Shown here in pieces: positions 23,561-31,832 of a DNA stretch of 40,631 nt (positions within the stretch are counted from its first letter, which is position 1; each line of letters begins with the position of its first letter). Both the position numbers and the translations under genes were made by a program. The notes under the pieces were generated by a model. That model ran no database searches. It was not told the origin of the DNA and saw only the letters and a program-made list of their open reading frames with translations. Source of the DNA: an uncultured Planctomycetaceae bacterium (lineage in GTDB: Bacteria; Planctomycetota; Planctomycetia; Planctomycetales; Planctomycetaceae); assembly GCA_937916515.1 (NCBI GenBank), contig CALFSX010000156.1, positions 1 through 40,631 on the forward strand, in the 5' to 3' direction.

Positions 23561-23961
23561 CGTATGATTTCAGCCGTGTTCAGCTCTGCGTTGCGGCTGA
23601 TCCATTTGGCTGGAATCGTTCCGGGTGATTGCGACTGCTGCTCGTTCGTTTTCGGAAATTCCGACAAATATAAAGCTGTCTTAACATCACCGGATGCAGC
23701 AGCTTTCGTTTTCTGCGATCATTTGGCAGGGCAATTTTGTCGCATCCTGCTTGCACAGGCGGACAATCGCCTGAAATCCTTCCAGGAAATCATCCTCCCA
23801 CCAACCATTTGGCTGCGTTTTTTTAGTAATCTGTAGCCAGGCGACCTTCCAAATTGGAAATTGCATCATAACGCCATTGCTTGCAGCGGACCGATTTGAC
23901 GGGGCCGGTTGCAGGTTTTTGGTGGGTGCCTCCGCGCCAAAGTCACGACGAAAGAATCAAA
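23561..23961. other. 401-bp gap without a convincing gene
   Basis: A 90-codon frame at 23564-23836 starts four bases after nnrD, but it has no RBS and a Cys-rich composition unlike its neighbours; I do not accept it. A weak terminator-like hairpin sits at 23672-23711 (AAAGCTG ... CAGCTTT, long loop, then CGTTTT). A 13-bp palindrome TTCCAAATTGGAA lies at 23847-23859, about 100 bp ahead of the DUF3311 gene. Confidence 0.45.
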
Positions 23962-24195
23962 ATGAAAGTTGCCGTGTGGAGCCTTGTTGTGCTCCTGATC
24001 ATTCTGCACCAGGACATCTGGCTGTGGGACAACGCCACTTTGGTTGGCGGAATCATACCGATCGGATTGTTCTTTCACGCGTGTATCTCGTTGGCCGCCG
24101 GCGTGATCTGGTTTATGGCAACGATATACGCATGGCCCGTTGAAGACGCCGCGGAAGCTGCGACTCACCAGCCAGGCAAAGGGGGTGACGCGTGA
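23962..24195 (+). CDS. DUF3311-like small membrane protein, symporter partner
   Basis: 77 residues from ATG 23962 (MKVAVWSLVVLLIILHQDIWLWDNATLVGG). Two hydrophobic segments (about 4-16 and 28-54), with LHQDIWLWDN between them and IPIGLFFHACISLAAGVIWF, as in the DUF3311 family that sits directly upstream of sodium:solute symporter genes. It ends in TGA overlapping the GTG start of the symporter gene by four bases (GTGA), so the two are translationally coupled and probably form one transport complex. An upstream frame start at 23881 gives a Trp/Pro-rich leader without family match and is rejected. Confidence 0.82.
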   Translation: MKVAVWSLVVLLIILHQDIWLWDNATLVGGIIPIGLFFHACISLAAGVIWFMATIYAWPVEDAAEAATHQPGKGGDA

Positions 24196-25796
24196 CTAGT
24201 GCAATTGTAATCGGTTGTTACCTGGCAATGCTGCTGGGGCTCGGACTGTTTTCCAGCAGACTGTTTTCAGGAAGCGGCAAAGACTTTCAACTGGCCGGTC
24301 ATTCGATCGGTCCGGTGATGTTGCTGATGTCGTTGTTCGGCACAACCATGACGGCGTTCGCACTGATTGGTTCTACGGGCGAAGCCTGGCAAAGTGGTAT
24401 CGGTGTTTATGGTAAATTGGCGTCAGCCAGTGGTATCGTTCATTCGCTGTGTTTCTTTTTGATTGGCGTAAAGGTTTGGAAGCTGGGACACAAGTACGGC
24501 TATTCGACTCAGATTGAATTTTTCCGCGACCGATTGGAAAGCCGGCACGTTGGGCTGGTGTTGTTTCCGATTTTGGTGGCGATGGTGATTGTGTACATCC
24601 TTGCCGGAGTCATGGGGGCCGGCACCGTTGTGCACGTATTTACATCGGGGGCGTTTCCTTCTTTGTTCGCCGGGAATCCCGCTGTGCCACCATCGGTCGG
24701 TGCGATCCCCGAACATTGGGGCGCGCTGGTCATCTGCTGTGTCGTGCTGGTGTATGTATTCTTCGGCGGTATGCGAGGCACCGCCTGGGCCAACACTTTC
24801 CAGACAATTGCTTTCATGGTGCTGGGAGTCCTGACCTTCTTTGTGATTGCGAAGGGGCTAGGAAAAGGTTCCATGGTGGAAAACATGGCTGCAGCATCAG
24901 CAGCCGTAAAGGCCAAATGGACGACAAGGACCGGGGTTTCTCAATCGGAATTTCTGACCTACATGTTGATACCGTTGTCGGTAGGCATGTTTCCTCACCT
25001 GTTTCAGCATTGGTTGACTGCGAAGAGTGCGAATTCGTTCAAACTAAGTGTTGTCGCACATCCAATCTTTATCATGTTGGTGTGGCTGCCATGTGTCATG
25101 CTGGGCATCTGGGCGACAACTGATATTGCGATTAGCGTGGTAAAGCCATTGGCACGGCTAAGCCATGACGTTGCCAGTGATCAGAACAAGGTTCTGCCGA
25201 TGCTGGTGAAAGGCCTTTCTGGAGATGTGCTGGGTGGATTTCTGGCGGCCGGTGTTTTGGCGGCCATCATGAGTTCTCTGGATAGCCAGTTTCTTTGTGT
25301 GGGCACAATGTTTACCAACGACATTGCCAACCCGTATTTTGCTGGCGGAAAAATGACGGACAAACAGACCGTGTTCTGGACCCGATCTTTTGTGATTCTG
25401 GTTGTTGCTGTGACTTATGGTATCAGCCTGCTGAATCCTCGAGGCGTGTTTAGTTTGGGCATCTGGTGCTTCAGCGGTTTTTCCAGTTTGTTCCCGCTGA
25501 TCTTCGCGGCTCTCTATTGGAAGAAGCTGACCAAAGCCGGAGCATACGCCTGTATTCTGGCGGCTTCCGGTACCTGGGCGTGGTTGTTCTGGTCTGCCAT
25601 GAAATGGGCGGGCGAAGGAAAAGGCCGAAGTCTTAGCGATTACCTGATTCATCTGCCAATTGGTGGCCAGGAATACGAACTGATGCCGGTGACCGGAATG
25701 ATTCTGGCTTCAACCATCGCAATGATTGTTGTCTCTCTGGTTTCAAAACCGCTTTCCGATGCCACGATCGAAAAGTTCTTCCCCGCCAATTCTTAG
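24192..25796 (+). CDS. sodium:solute symporter (SSS) family transporter
   Basis: 534 residues with about 13 hydrophobic segments, an inner-membrane Na+-coupled carrier. Family marks: SSRLFSGSGKDFQLAGHSIGPVML at the N terminus, LFGTTMTAFALIGSTGEAWQ (Na+-binding region), VYVFFGGMRGTAWANTFQTI, FPHLFQHWLTAKSANSFKLS, and ILAAIMSSLDSQFLCVGTMFTNDI as GVLAAIMSSLDSQF, the family signature. The substrate cannot be read. GTG start at 24192 overlaps the DUF3311 stop by four bases. Its own TAG stop (25794-25796) lies in the first bases of dispersed-repeat copy A. Confidence 0.92.
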   Translation: MTSAIVIGCYLAMLLGLGLFSSRLFSGSGKDFQLAGHSIGPVMLLMSLFGTTMTAFALIGSTGEAWQSGIGVYGKLASASGIVHSLCFFLIGVKVWKLGHKYGYSTQIEFFRDRLESRHVGLVLFPILVAMVIVYILAGVMGAGTVVHVFTSGAFPSLFAGNPAVPPSVGAIPEHWGALVICCVVLVYVFFGGMRGTAWANTFQTIAFMVLGVLTFFVIAKGLGKGSMVENMAAASAAVKAKWTTRTGVSQSEFLTYMLIPLSVGMFPHLFQHWLTAKSANSFKLSVVAHPIFIMLVWLPCVMLGIWATTDIAISVVKPLARLSHDVASDQNKVLPMLVKGLSGDVLGGFLAAGVLAAIMSSLDSQFLCVGTMFTNDIANPYFAGGKMTDKQTVFWTRSFVILVVAVTYGISLLNPRGVFSLGIWCFSGFSSLFPLIFAALYWKKLTKAGAYACILAASGTWAWLFWSAMKWAGEGKGRSLSDYLIHLPIGGQEYELMPVTGMILASTIAMIVVSLVSKPLSDATIEKFFPANS

Positions 25797-25884
25797 CAAG
25801 GGCTTCGCCCTTGACCCGATGGCGTGGGATGCGGAAAGACGTGGGGCGTTTTAAACGCCGAGTCGTTCCGTTGTCGCTGCAAAC
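25794..25884 (+). repeat. dispersed repeat, copy A
   Basis: About 91 bp, + orientation. It opens with TAGCAAGGGCTTCGCCCTTG, whose TAG is the stop codon of the symporter gene; CAAGGGC-TTC-GCCCTTG forms a 7-bp hairpin. It shares ordered blocks (GACCC, GGTGGCGTGG or GATGGCGTGG, CGCCGAG, TCCGTTGTCGCT) with copies B-E. This copy is the most diverged in the middle (GTTTTAAACGCC instead of GTTCGAATCGCC). Confidence 0.8.
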
Positions 25885-26040
25885 AAAGATGCCACAATAT
25901 TCAGGCATCTTTTGATCTCGGACTTCCACAAATGTATTGCGATTGTGGAAGTGTCCTGAACATCTGAAATTAATCGCTTCGGTCGCAGATAGCGTTTAGC
26001 GGCCTGTTGCTCACTTCACTTTTACCTACCGAAAGCTCCC

Positions 26041-27015
26041 ATGACTCGCATTGCCCTCATCACATCTCTTGCGTTTTGTTGTTCGCTGAATGCTTTGGCG
26101 GAAGACGATTCCGATACGTTTCTGGATCCGACTAAAGCTGGAGCGGACTATGAAGTTCAGGGAGAATACAAAGGTGTGTTGGACCCCGGTGGCGAAGACA
26201 TTTCTTTCGGTCTGCAGGTGATTGCTTTGGGCGATCATAAGTTTGATGCCGTAGGGTATTTCGGCGGACTTCCTGGTGATGGCTGGGCCAAGGGCGACAA
26301 GATGGTCAAGGCCACCGGCAGCACGGTCAACGGCGAAACGAAGCTGGTTGGTGAAACGGGCTATGCACTCATCAAGGATGGCGCAGTCACAATTGTTTCC
26401 AACGAAGACGGAGAAGTCGGAACACTAAACAAGGTGACTCGCAAAAGCCCAACCATTGGTGCCAAGCCGCCAGCAGGAGCAATCGTGTTGTTTGACGGCA
26501 GTTCTGCTGATAATTTCGATGGCGGAAAACTGACGATGGGCGATCTGCTGGCAGCTGATTGTTCTTCAAAGGAAAAGCTTGGCAGCCACACGATGCACCT
26601 GGAATTTCGTACTCCGTTCAAGCCTTCCGCACGAGGACAGGCGCGGGGCAACAGTGGCGTTTATCTGCAAAGTCGCTACGAATGTCAGGTGCTGGATTCA
26701 TTCGGGCTGGACGGCAGGAATAACGAGTGCGGCGGAATTTACTCCATTTCTGAACCAGCCGTAAACGCCTGCTTTCCTCCACTGACATGGCAGACCTACG
26801 ACATCGACTTCACGAACTCTGTTTGGGAAGATGGCAAGAAAGTAAAGAATGCTCGAGTTACAATTCGCCATAACGGAATCGTGATTCACGACGATGTGGA
26901 ATTGACTCACGGCACGCCTGGCAGGTTGCCGGAAGCTGCTGAACCTGCTCCTTTGTATCTGCAGGGGCATGGCAATCCAGTTGTTTACCGCAATATCTGG
27001 ATGACAAAGAAATAG
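26041..27015 (+). CDS. secreted DUF1080 (3-keto-disaccharide hydrolase-like) protein
   Basis: 324 residues. Signal peptide MTRIALITSLAFCCSLNALA, mature part from about AEDD. Residues 30-135 form an N-terminal region typical of some planctomycete DUF1080 proteins (YEVQGEYKGVL, GDHKFDAVGYFGGLPGDGW). Residues about 148-323 are DUF1080, a concanavalin-like beta-sandwich: AIVLFDGSSADNFDGG, MHLEFRTPFKP, GNSGVYLQSRYECQVLDSFG, CGGIYSISEPAVNAC, WQTYDIDFTNSVWEDG, and PLYLQGHGNPVVYRNIWM. Members include 3-keto-glycoside lyases/hydrolases, so a role in periplasmic sugar breakdown is likely but unproven here. Single gene with its own terminator. Confidence 0.9.
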   Translation: MTRIALITSLAFCCSLNALAEDDSDTFLDPTKAGADYEVQGEYKGVLDPGGEDISFGLQVIALGDHKFDAVGYFGGLPGDGWAKGDKMVKATGSTVNGETKLVGETGYALIKDGAVTIVSNEDGEVGTLNKVTRKSPTIGAKPPAGAIVLFDGSSADNFDGGKLTMGDLLAADCSSKEKLGSHTMHLEFRTPFKPSARGQARGNSGVYLQSRYECQVLDSFGLDGRNNECGGIYSISEPAVNACFPPLTWQTYDIDFTNSVWEDGKKVKNARVTIRHNGIVIHDDVELTHGTPGRLPEAAEPAPLYLQGHGNPVVYRNIWMTKK

Positions 27016-27062
27016 TTCTCGGAGGGCTGCCAAAGTTACCTGCAGCTGCGATAGATTTTTGG

Positions 27063-27112
27063 AAGCGGCGTTTGATGGCTGATTAAGCTCATCAGACGCC
27101 GCTTTCTTATTT
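27063..27112 (+). terminator. rho-independent terminator of the DUF1080 gene
   Basis: AAGCGGCGTTTGATG and CATCAGACGCCGCTT form a 15-bp stem with one G-U pair and an 11-nt loop, followed by TCTTATTT. It lies between the convergent DUF1080 and rpiB genes. Confidence 0.85.
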
Positions 27113-27118
27113 AATGGG

Positions 27119-27556
27119 TTACTGAAGTGGTGCGTCGATTTTGTTGATGCGGTTGATGTGCCGGCCACCTTCGAATTCGGTTGTTAGCCAGGTATCGACG
27201 ATCAGCACTGCCGTCGCCTGATCGATCGTGCGTTCCCCAATTGAAATCACGTTGGCGTCGTTGTGCTTTCGAGCAAGTCTGGCTGTTTCTTCGTTCCAGC
27301 ACAAAGCACAGCGGATTCCCGCGTGGTGATTGGCCGCCATTGCCTCTCCGTTGCCGGAGCCTCCCAAAACAATTCCACGTTCGCATTCGCCTTTGGCAAC
27401 GGCCGCTGCGGCCGGGTGTACGAAATCCGGATAATCGCAGGAGACCGTTGAATGAGCTCCGAAGTCTATGACCTGATGGCCCTGCCCTTGCAGATGTTCG
27501 ATGATCAGCTGCTTGTACAGAAATCCAGCATGGTCTGAAGCGATTGCGATTTTCAT
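27119..27556 (-). CDS. rpiB: ribose-5-phosphate isomerase B
   Basis: Interconverts ribulose 5-phosphate and ribose 5-phosphate (pentose phosphate pathway). 145 residues, normal for RpiB/LacAB: KIAIASDHAGFLYKQLI at the N terminus, VIDFGAHST, DYPDFVHPAAAAV, GIVLGGSGNGEAMAANH, GIRCALCWNEETARLARKHNDANVISIG. The active-site loop is the GSGNGE type with E71 where the E. coli-type enzyme has a Cys base, as in actinobacterial (Mycobacterium) RpiB. Convergent with the DUF1080 gene; 18 bp upstream of its start lies dispersed-repeat copy B, so its promoter must be in or beyond the repeat. Confidence 0.93.
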   Translation of the reverse strand: MKIAIASDHAGFLYKQLIIEHLQGQGHQVIDFGAHSTVSCDYPDFVHPAAAAVAKGECERGIVLGGSGNGEAMAANHHAGIRCALCWNEETARLARKHNDANVISIGERTIDQATAVLIVDTWLTTEFEGGRHINRINKIDAPLQ

Positions 27557-27945
27557 GCGACGACGTTTACTTCTAACAAGGGCTTCGCCCTTGACCCTGT
27601 GGCGTGGTTGGCTGGAAGACGGAGGACGTTCGAATCGCCGAGACGCTCCGTTGTCGCTACGCAGAACATGCGCCCATCATATCGAGTAAGGGGCTAAGGT
27701 TCGAATTCGACGATGGTGGCCGACCAACGTGGAAGGCAATTGGAATCAATGCCTCATCCCCATGTGTAGGTCATTCAACAATTTGCGGCAAAGGATAGCC
27801 AGCAAGTTGCCGGATTTCGCTGATTTATCGCCAGCACCTGTGTTTTTCAGGCATTCCGTTGCCAGTCGCGCAGGTTTGCTGACTGATGTGCGGTTTCCTG
27901 CTGGCCAAATTCAACACGCGGTCCGTTTGGATCGGCTCCGCTTAA
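27557..27945. other. 389-bp gap holding repeat copy B
   Basis: Between the minus-strand genes rpiB and DUF502. Apart from copy B, about 275 bp contain no convincing gene. Just inside the 3' end of the DUF502 gene (27956-27978) a perfect 8-bp hairpin (GGCTCAAG, 7-nt loop, CTTGAGCC) may end its message, though the T-run is poor. Confidence 0.5.
27574..27670 (+). repeat. dispersed repeat, copy B
   Basis: About 97 bp, + orientation, opening TAACAAGGGCTTCGCCCTTG and continuing with TGTGGCGTGG, GACGTTCGAATCGCCGAG and CTCCGTTGTCGCTACG. The hairpin end faces rpiB, whose start codon is 18 bp away. Confidence 0.85.
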
Positions 27946-28551
27946 TCAGGTAGAAGGCTCAAGCCATCGTCTTGAGCCGCGGCCCAGTTGTTCCAGGATG
28001 CCGACAACTTCGTTGAACGGGATTGCCAGCGGTTCTACGTTTTCCGCGGCGACAAGTCCGACGGTTCCGATCCAGGTATCGGGGGCTCCAGGAAAGAAGA
28101 TCACGACTGATCCGTTTTCCAGACGATCCGATTCAAATGCAATTCTGCGGCATTCCGGAGTCGTCACAAGTACGGGCTTCAGCGAAGGAACATTTCGGTC
28201 GCCTCCGATATTTCCCGCCAGCAGGTCTTTGTAGATCGCATACTTGGGGAAGAACGTGGTGAGATATTTTTCTATGAATTCCGCACAGCGGCGACCGATT
28301 GCTCGATGAGCCACCAGTCCTGCAGCAAAGCATGCCAGCAGAATCGCAGAGACAGCCGCCACAAACAGCATGGCAACTCCAGCGGCCGTCTCTACCGGAA
28401 TGTATTCCTTTATCGGTTCATGGATGACTACGACAAAGCTGTAGACATAGCCGAGCAGCGCGACAACCGCAGCGACAGGCAATAGAAACAGCACACCCCC
28501 AATTGCGGTGGCCTTTACGAAACCGATGGAACGTCCGATGTGTTCTTTCAT
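27946..28551 (-). CDS. DUF502 family membrane protein
   Basis: 201 residues. Two membrane segments (about 15-40, AIGGVLFLLPVAAVVALLGYVYSFVVVI, and about 54-80, VAMLFVAAVSAILLACFAAGLVA) precede a soluble domain with FPKYAIYKDLLAGN, KPVLVTTPECRRIAFESDRLENGSVVIFFPGAPDTWIGTVGLV and the closing EVVGILEQLGRG. The order matches DUF502, a widespread inner-membrane family of unknown function. purU lies 68 bp upstream on the same strand, so they may be cotranscribed. A heptamer (CCTGAAA) repeated three times stands 3 bases upstream of the start, where an RBS would be expected; no clear Shine-Dalgarno sequence is seen. Confidence 0.85.
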   Translation of the reverse strand: MKEHIGRSIGFVKATAIGGVLFLLPVAAVVALLGYVYSFVVVIHEPIKEYIPVETAAGVAMLFVAAVSAILLACFAAGLVAHRAIGRRCAEFIEKYLTTFFPKYAIYKDLLAGNIGGDRNVPSLKPVLVTTPECRRIAFESDRLENGSVVIFFPGAPDTWIGTVGLVAAENVEPLAIPFNEVVGILEQLGRGSRRWLEPST

Positions 28552-28554
28552 TTT

Positions 28555-28575
28555 TTTCAGGTTTCAGGTTTCAGG
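28555..28575 (-). repeat. tandem heptamer (CCTGAAA)x3 at the DUF502 start
   Basis: Three perfect head-to-tail copies of CCTGAAA (minus strand), then AAA and the ATG of the DUF502 gene. Copy-number change by strand slippage would shift upstream signals by 7 nt, but would not change the reading frame of the known CDS. Confidence 0.6.
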
Positions 28576-28619
28576 GCGGTGCTGGTGGGTGAGGTAGAAG
28601 TCATCGAGCTGAGTTGATG

Positions 28620-29483
28620 TTATTGTTCGACCCGAGCGATTCTGTGGAAGTGGAGTTCGACTTCTCGATCAACAACTCGCCGCAGGCCTTCCACAAGGCA
28701 GTTTGGTTCGTGATCTGATTCGCCCATGCGTTTGATATCTGCCAGTGGTGTGCCAGGCTGCACGTTGAACGTGCTTTGGTTAATGATCTGGTTACCGGCA
28801 TCCAGTTCCGGCACGATAAAGTGAATGGTTGCTCCAAAGCACAGCATGTGATGTTGGTAGGCGTCTTCGTACGGCCGGAATCCCGGAAACGGCGGTAGCA
28901 GCCCGTGGTGCAGATTGATGATTCGGCCACCGGCAAATTTCCAGCAGATTTCTGCCGGAAGAACTCGCATGTATCGAGCCAGAATCACATAGTCGATGTC
29001 ATGTTCGTCGATCAGCTTTTCCATTTTTGAATAATCGACTTCGCCCGATGCATTTCCGATATTGCTCCAGGGCACATCAAACTGTTCGGCGACGCTGCGG
29101 CACGCATTGCGGTTGCCAATCATCACGGCGGCTTCAGCCTTCAGGCGTCCATCGCGGATGGCCCGCAAAATGGCCAGCGGCGGTTCGGTACGATAGGTGG
29201 TGCAGATGGCCAGTCGTGGCAATCGCTTGTGTTCGTCTCGCGCCCAGACTCGAACTTCCAGGCCTCGCAGTTTTCCGATCTCCTGCAGATGTTTGCGAAG
29301 TGTGGCGACGGGGCTGGTTTCTTCCGGCCAGTCGATACGCATCATCATGGCGAACAGGTGCTCGCTGTCTCGGTCGTACATCTGAATTTCAAAGATGTTT
29401 GCTCCAGCGCCAGAAACGTAGTGCACGATTGGATCGGCAAGGCCTCGATTGTCCGGGCCGACTGCTGTAATGGTGACCTGCAT
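28620..29483 (-). CDS. purU: formyltetrahydrofolate deformylase
   Basis: Hydrolyses 10-formyl-THF to formate and THF, balancing one-carbon pools and feeding PurT with formate. 287 residues, normal length. N-terminal ACT domain (about 1-82: VTITAVGPDNRGLADPIVHYV ... FEIQMYDRDSEHLFAMMMRI) and C-terminal formyltransferase fold (88-287) with the catalytic triad visible: N190 and H192 in RIINLHHGLLPPFPG and D228 in VPELDAGNQI. The His pair and the FRPYEDAYQ that follows match PurU rather than PurN. The DUF502 gene follows 68 bp downstream; miaE is divergent. Confidence 0.93.
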   Translation of the reverse strand: MQVTITAVGPDNRGLADPIVHYVSGAGANIFEIQMYDRDSEHLFAMMMRIDWPEETSPVATLRKHLQEIGKLRGLEVRVWARDEHKRLPRLAICTTYRTEPPLAILRAIRDGRLKAEAAVMIGNRNACRSVAEQFDVPWSNIGNASGEVDYSKMEKLIDEHDIDYVILARYMRVLPAEICWKFAGGRIINLHHGLLPPFPGFRPYEDAYQHHMLCFGATIHFIVPELDAGNQIINQSTFNVQPGTPLADIKRMGESDHEPNCLVEGLRRVVDREVELHFHRIARVEQ

Positions 29484-29850
29484 GAAAAAAACTCCGTAAC
29501 TCTAATTCTTTGTAATTGCTTGAAACCGCGGACAACTGACGCCTTGCGATCGTTGACGCCGGAACCGGGCAGCTGTCGCGTTGATTTGTTTTCGTGTTTC
29601 GCCGAAGTTGTTTTTCGCACACCGGCGGGCTGCAGTTTAGCAGATGGTCTGCTAATCTGGATATGCGATCAACAGATGCAAAGAATTCTCATTCTGATGC
29701 GAATTGTTGGCTGTTGGGTTCTGTTGGGGAGAATTGTGAGCGCGTTCGCCTGCAGAATCCGGGGTGCTCTGGCTGGAATGTGCAGCCACATCGCTACACT
29801 GCTGGTCGTTGTTCACAATTGATCGTTTGGCTTGTTGGGATTCCCTGGAA
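29484..29850. other. 367-bp divergent region between purU and miaE
   Basis: Should carry the promoters of both genes. A perfect dyad lies at 29637-29655. Short frames in this stretch (for example 29594-29911) look spurious. Confidence 0.5.
29637..29655. promoter_or_regulatory. perfect inverted repeat, possible operator
   Basis: TTAGCAGA, TGG, TCTGCTAA: perfect 8-bp arms with a 3-nt centre in the purU/miaE divergent region. There is no T-run, so an operator for a dimeric regulator is more likely than a terminator; no regulator gene is adjacent. Confidence 0.45.
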
Positions 29851-30426
29851 ATGCTTCATCTTCATTCTGCATCATCCGAACGATGGCTTCGGCAGGTTGA
29901 GCAGGACCTGAGTGAAATTTTGATCGACCACGCTCAGTGCGAACAAAAAGCCGCAGCCACGGCGATGAACCTGATGTTCGACTATGTGGAGAACGTCGAA
30001 CTGGCTCGCGAAATGATGGAAATTGTTACGGAAGAGCTGCAACATTTTCAGATGGTGCTGGATTTGATTCGAGGTCGAGGCATTCGGTTTTACAAATCGA
30101 AGCCTGGCACTTACGGACGCAAGCTGAAGGAATTGGTTCGGCGACAGGAACCCGGCAAAGCTGTTGACCAGTTGCTGATTGCCAGTTTGATTGAAGCTCG
30201 CAGCTGCGAACGTTTTGTGCTTTTGCGAGACAATCTTCACGATGCCGAACTTTGCGAATTTTACGGCAGCCTGTACGAATCAGAAGCACGGCATCACGCC
30301 ACGTATGTTCGCCTGGCCAAACACTACGCCACCGATAAAGAAGTAAACGATCGGTTGGAAGAACTGGCGGCAGAAGAAGCGGCCATCATCGCCGTCGGTT
30401 GCGAACTGCCCAGAATACACAGTTGA
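29851..30426 (+). CDS. miaE: tRNA-(ms2io6A)-hydroxylase MiaE
   Basis: Di-iron, O2-dependent enzyme that hydroxylates the isopentenyl group on ms2i6A37 of tRNA. 191 residues from ATG 29851. All ligands of the ferritin-like four-helix bundle are visible: E31 (DHAQCEQKAA), E62 and H65 (EELQHFQ), E115 (LIEARSCERF), E145 and H148 (YESEARHH); the fixed spacing of two ExxH pairs is diagnostic. Works downstream of MiaA (encoded at the left edge) and MiaB (not in the window). The longer frame from 29764 adds a Cys/Trp-rich leader without family match. Divergent from purU. Confidence 0.92.
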   Translation: MLHLHSASSERWLRQVEQDLSEILIDHAQCEQKAAATAMNLMFDYVENVELAREMMEIVTEELQHFQMVLDLIRGRGIRFYKSKPGTYGRKLKELVRRQEPGKAVDQLLIASLIEARSCERFVLLRDNLHDAELCEFYGSLYESEARHHATYVRLAKHYATDKEVNDRLEELAAEEAAIIAVGCELPRIHS

Positions 30427-30536
30427 TATTCGTTAGAGACGAACTCGACGCCTATCGCACGCGTACCGCAATTGCAAACGCGAAACCGGCGTCATTCAAA
30501 CAAGTCACAACCAGAAGACCACGACAAGGCCACGTT

Positions 30537-31499
30537 ATGAACGCACTCTCTCTGCTGTTTTTATTCGGTCTGCTGCAGCAACAGGCGGTGACAGACTACG
30601 ACCCGTTGGTGTCAGCCGGCAAGGTGACGATTAAGGACATGCAGTTCCAATACGGAACGGACGATCGTGTTGTGCCAATAAAAGTCTATCTGCCGGAATC
30701 ATCGACGCCCGCAGCTGTGCTGCTGTTTTCTCACGGGCTTGGAGGGTCACGCGATGGAGGTGCCTATTTAGGAAAGCACTGGGCTGGTCGTGGATATGTC
30801 GTTGTCGCCATGCAGCATGCCGGCAGCGACAGCGCTGTTTGGAAAGACGCTCCTCTAAGACAACGACTTGATGCCATGAAGAAGGCTGCCAATTGGGACA
30901 GCCTGCAAGGGCGAGTGAACGATGTTGGTGCGACGCTGGATCAGCTGACAAAGTGGAATGATGACGATGCCGATTTAAAGGGCCGTTTGGATCTTTCAAA
31001 AGTCGGAATGAGCGGACATTCGTTTGGAGCCGTGACAACTCAGGCAGTCAGTGGGCAGAACTATGGTCGATTGGGGCAGAAGCTGACCGACAAACGCATT
31101 AATGCAGCAATTGCTTTTAGTCCCAGTATGCCGAATACTGGGAATGTTGGCAGGCCATTTGAAAAGGTGAGTATTCCGTGGTTGTTGATGACCGGAACCA
31201 ACGACACCAGCGTGATTAACAGAACAACGGTGGATGATCGCTTGCAGGTTTACAAAGAACTGCCTGCCGCAGGCCACTTTTATGAGCTGGTGCTGTTCGA
31301 GGCAGAACACGCAGCGTTTGCCGATGAAACTCGCATTGGAGCCGCCAAACGCAACCCAAACCACCACAAAGTGATTCAGGCGTTAAGCACCGCGTTTTGG
31401 GATACCTATTTGTTGAAAAAGCCGGACGCCAAGACTTGGTTAACGGGTGAATCTGCGAAAGCGTTGCTGGAACCAAATGACGAATGGTTCAGCAAATAG
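30537..31499 (+). CDS. alpha/beta hydrolase (PAF-acetylhydrolase/dienelactone hydrolase-like)
   Basis: 320 residues from ATG 30537; the longer frame from 30399 overlaps the end of miaE and lacks a leader. It begins MNALSLLFLFGLLQQQAVTD, a probable signal peptide. Oxyanion region VLLFSHGLGGSRDGGAYLGK (about 61-80), nucleophile elbow GMSGHSFGAVTTQ with S162, a downstream LLMTGTNDTS that likely carries the acid, and EAEHAAFADE with the catalytic His. The HSFG elbow and insertion pattern recall predicted dienelactone hydrolases and platelet-activating-factor acetylhydrolases; substrate unknown. A T7 run just after the stop has no matching stem. Confidence 0.85.
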   Translation: MNALSLLFLFGLLQQQAVTDYDPLVSAGKVTIKDMQFQYGTDDRVVPIKVYLPESSTPAAVLLFSHGLGGSRDGGAYLGKHWAGRGYVVVAMQHAGSDSAVWKDAPLRQRLDAMKKAANWDSLQGRVNDVGATLDQLTKWNDDDADLKGRLDLSKVGMSGHSFGAVTTQAVSGQNYGRLGQKLTDKRINAAIAFSPSMPNTGNVGRPFEKVSIPWLLMTGTNDTSVINRTTVDDRLQVYKELPAAGHFYELVLFEAEHAAFADETRIGAAKRNPNHHKVIQALSTAFWDTYLLKKPDAKTWLTGESAKALLEPNDEWFSK

Positions 31500-31719
31500 C
31501 CGCATTTTTTTGAACAGGGGAATGCGTTTGGGGGGGCCGCCTGTATTTTGCCAGGTTGCCGATGCAATCAACAAGGCTGGCAGTCGGCTAAAACCCTTTA
31601 GACTTCTTAAAGCAGCGAACTTGTTCACGTTGAGTCAAGTTTTCTGAGCGACGTAGCCGCGTTTCCGAGCGGCAGCTCGAATGGTCTGAGGCCCAGCCTC
31701 GTTAGAGTCTTCATGATGC
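31500..31719. other. gap between hydrolase gene and repeat copy C
   Basis: About 220 bp (330 bp up to the BatE-like stop once copy C is added) with no convincing gene. The T-rich start (CATTTTTTTGAAC) directly follows the hydrolase stop. Confidence 0.45.
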
Positions 31720-31832
31720 GTGCACGGTGCGCATCTATTTTCATAGCGACAACGGAGCGGTTCGGCGGTTCGAACGTCCCATTCTGTTCCGTATTCCACG
31801 CCACCGGGTCAAGGGCGAAGCCCTAGTGGTTA
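31720..31832 (-). repeat. dispersed repeat, copy C
   Basis: About 113 bp, minus orientation. Read on the minus strand it opens with TAA, the stop codon of the BatE-like gene, then CCACTAGGGCTTCGCCCTTG, GGTGGCGTGG, GACGTTCGAACCGCCGAACC, CTCCGTTGTCGCTATG, and ends near GTGCAC. Copy D shares the outer GTGCAC-containing 30 bp. Confidence 0.85.

Noticed and set aside
23564-23836. 90-codon frame directly after nnrD
   Set aside because: No RBS, Cys/Phe-rich composition unlike its neighbours and no recognisable motif.
27600-27670. GTTCGAATC in repeat copies B, D and E resembles the T-arm of a tRNA
   Set aside because: The flanking bases do not pair as a 5-bp T-stem and no acceptor, D or anticodon arm can be found around it.
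29594-29911. 105-codon frame in the purU/miaE gap
   Set aside because: It overlaps the start of miaE in another frame and has no family resemblance.
21814-31682. 14-bp exact match GCGGCAGCTCGAAT at 21814 and 31669, hinting at a second repeat family
   Set aside because: A few 14-bp matches are expected by chance in 40 kb and the flanks diverge quickly.
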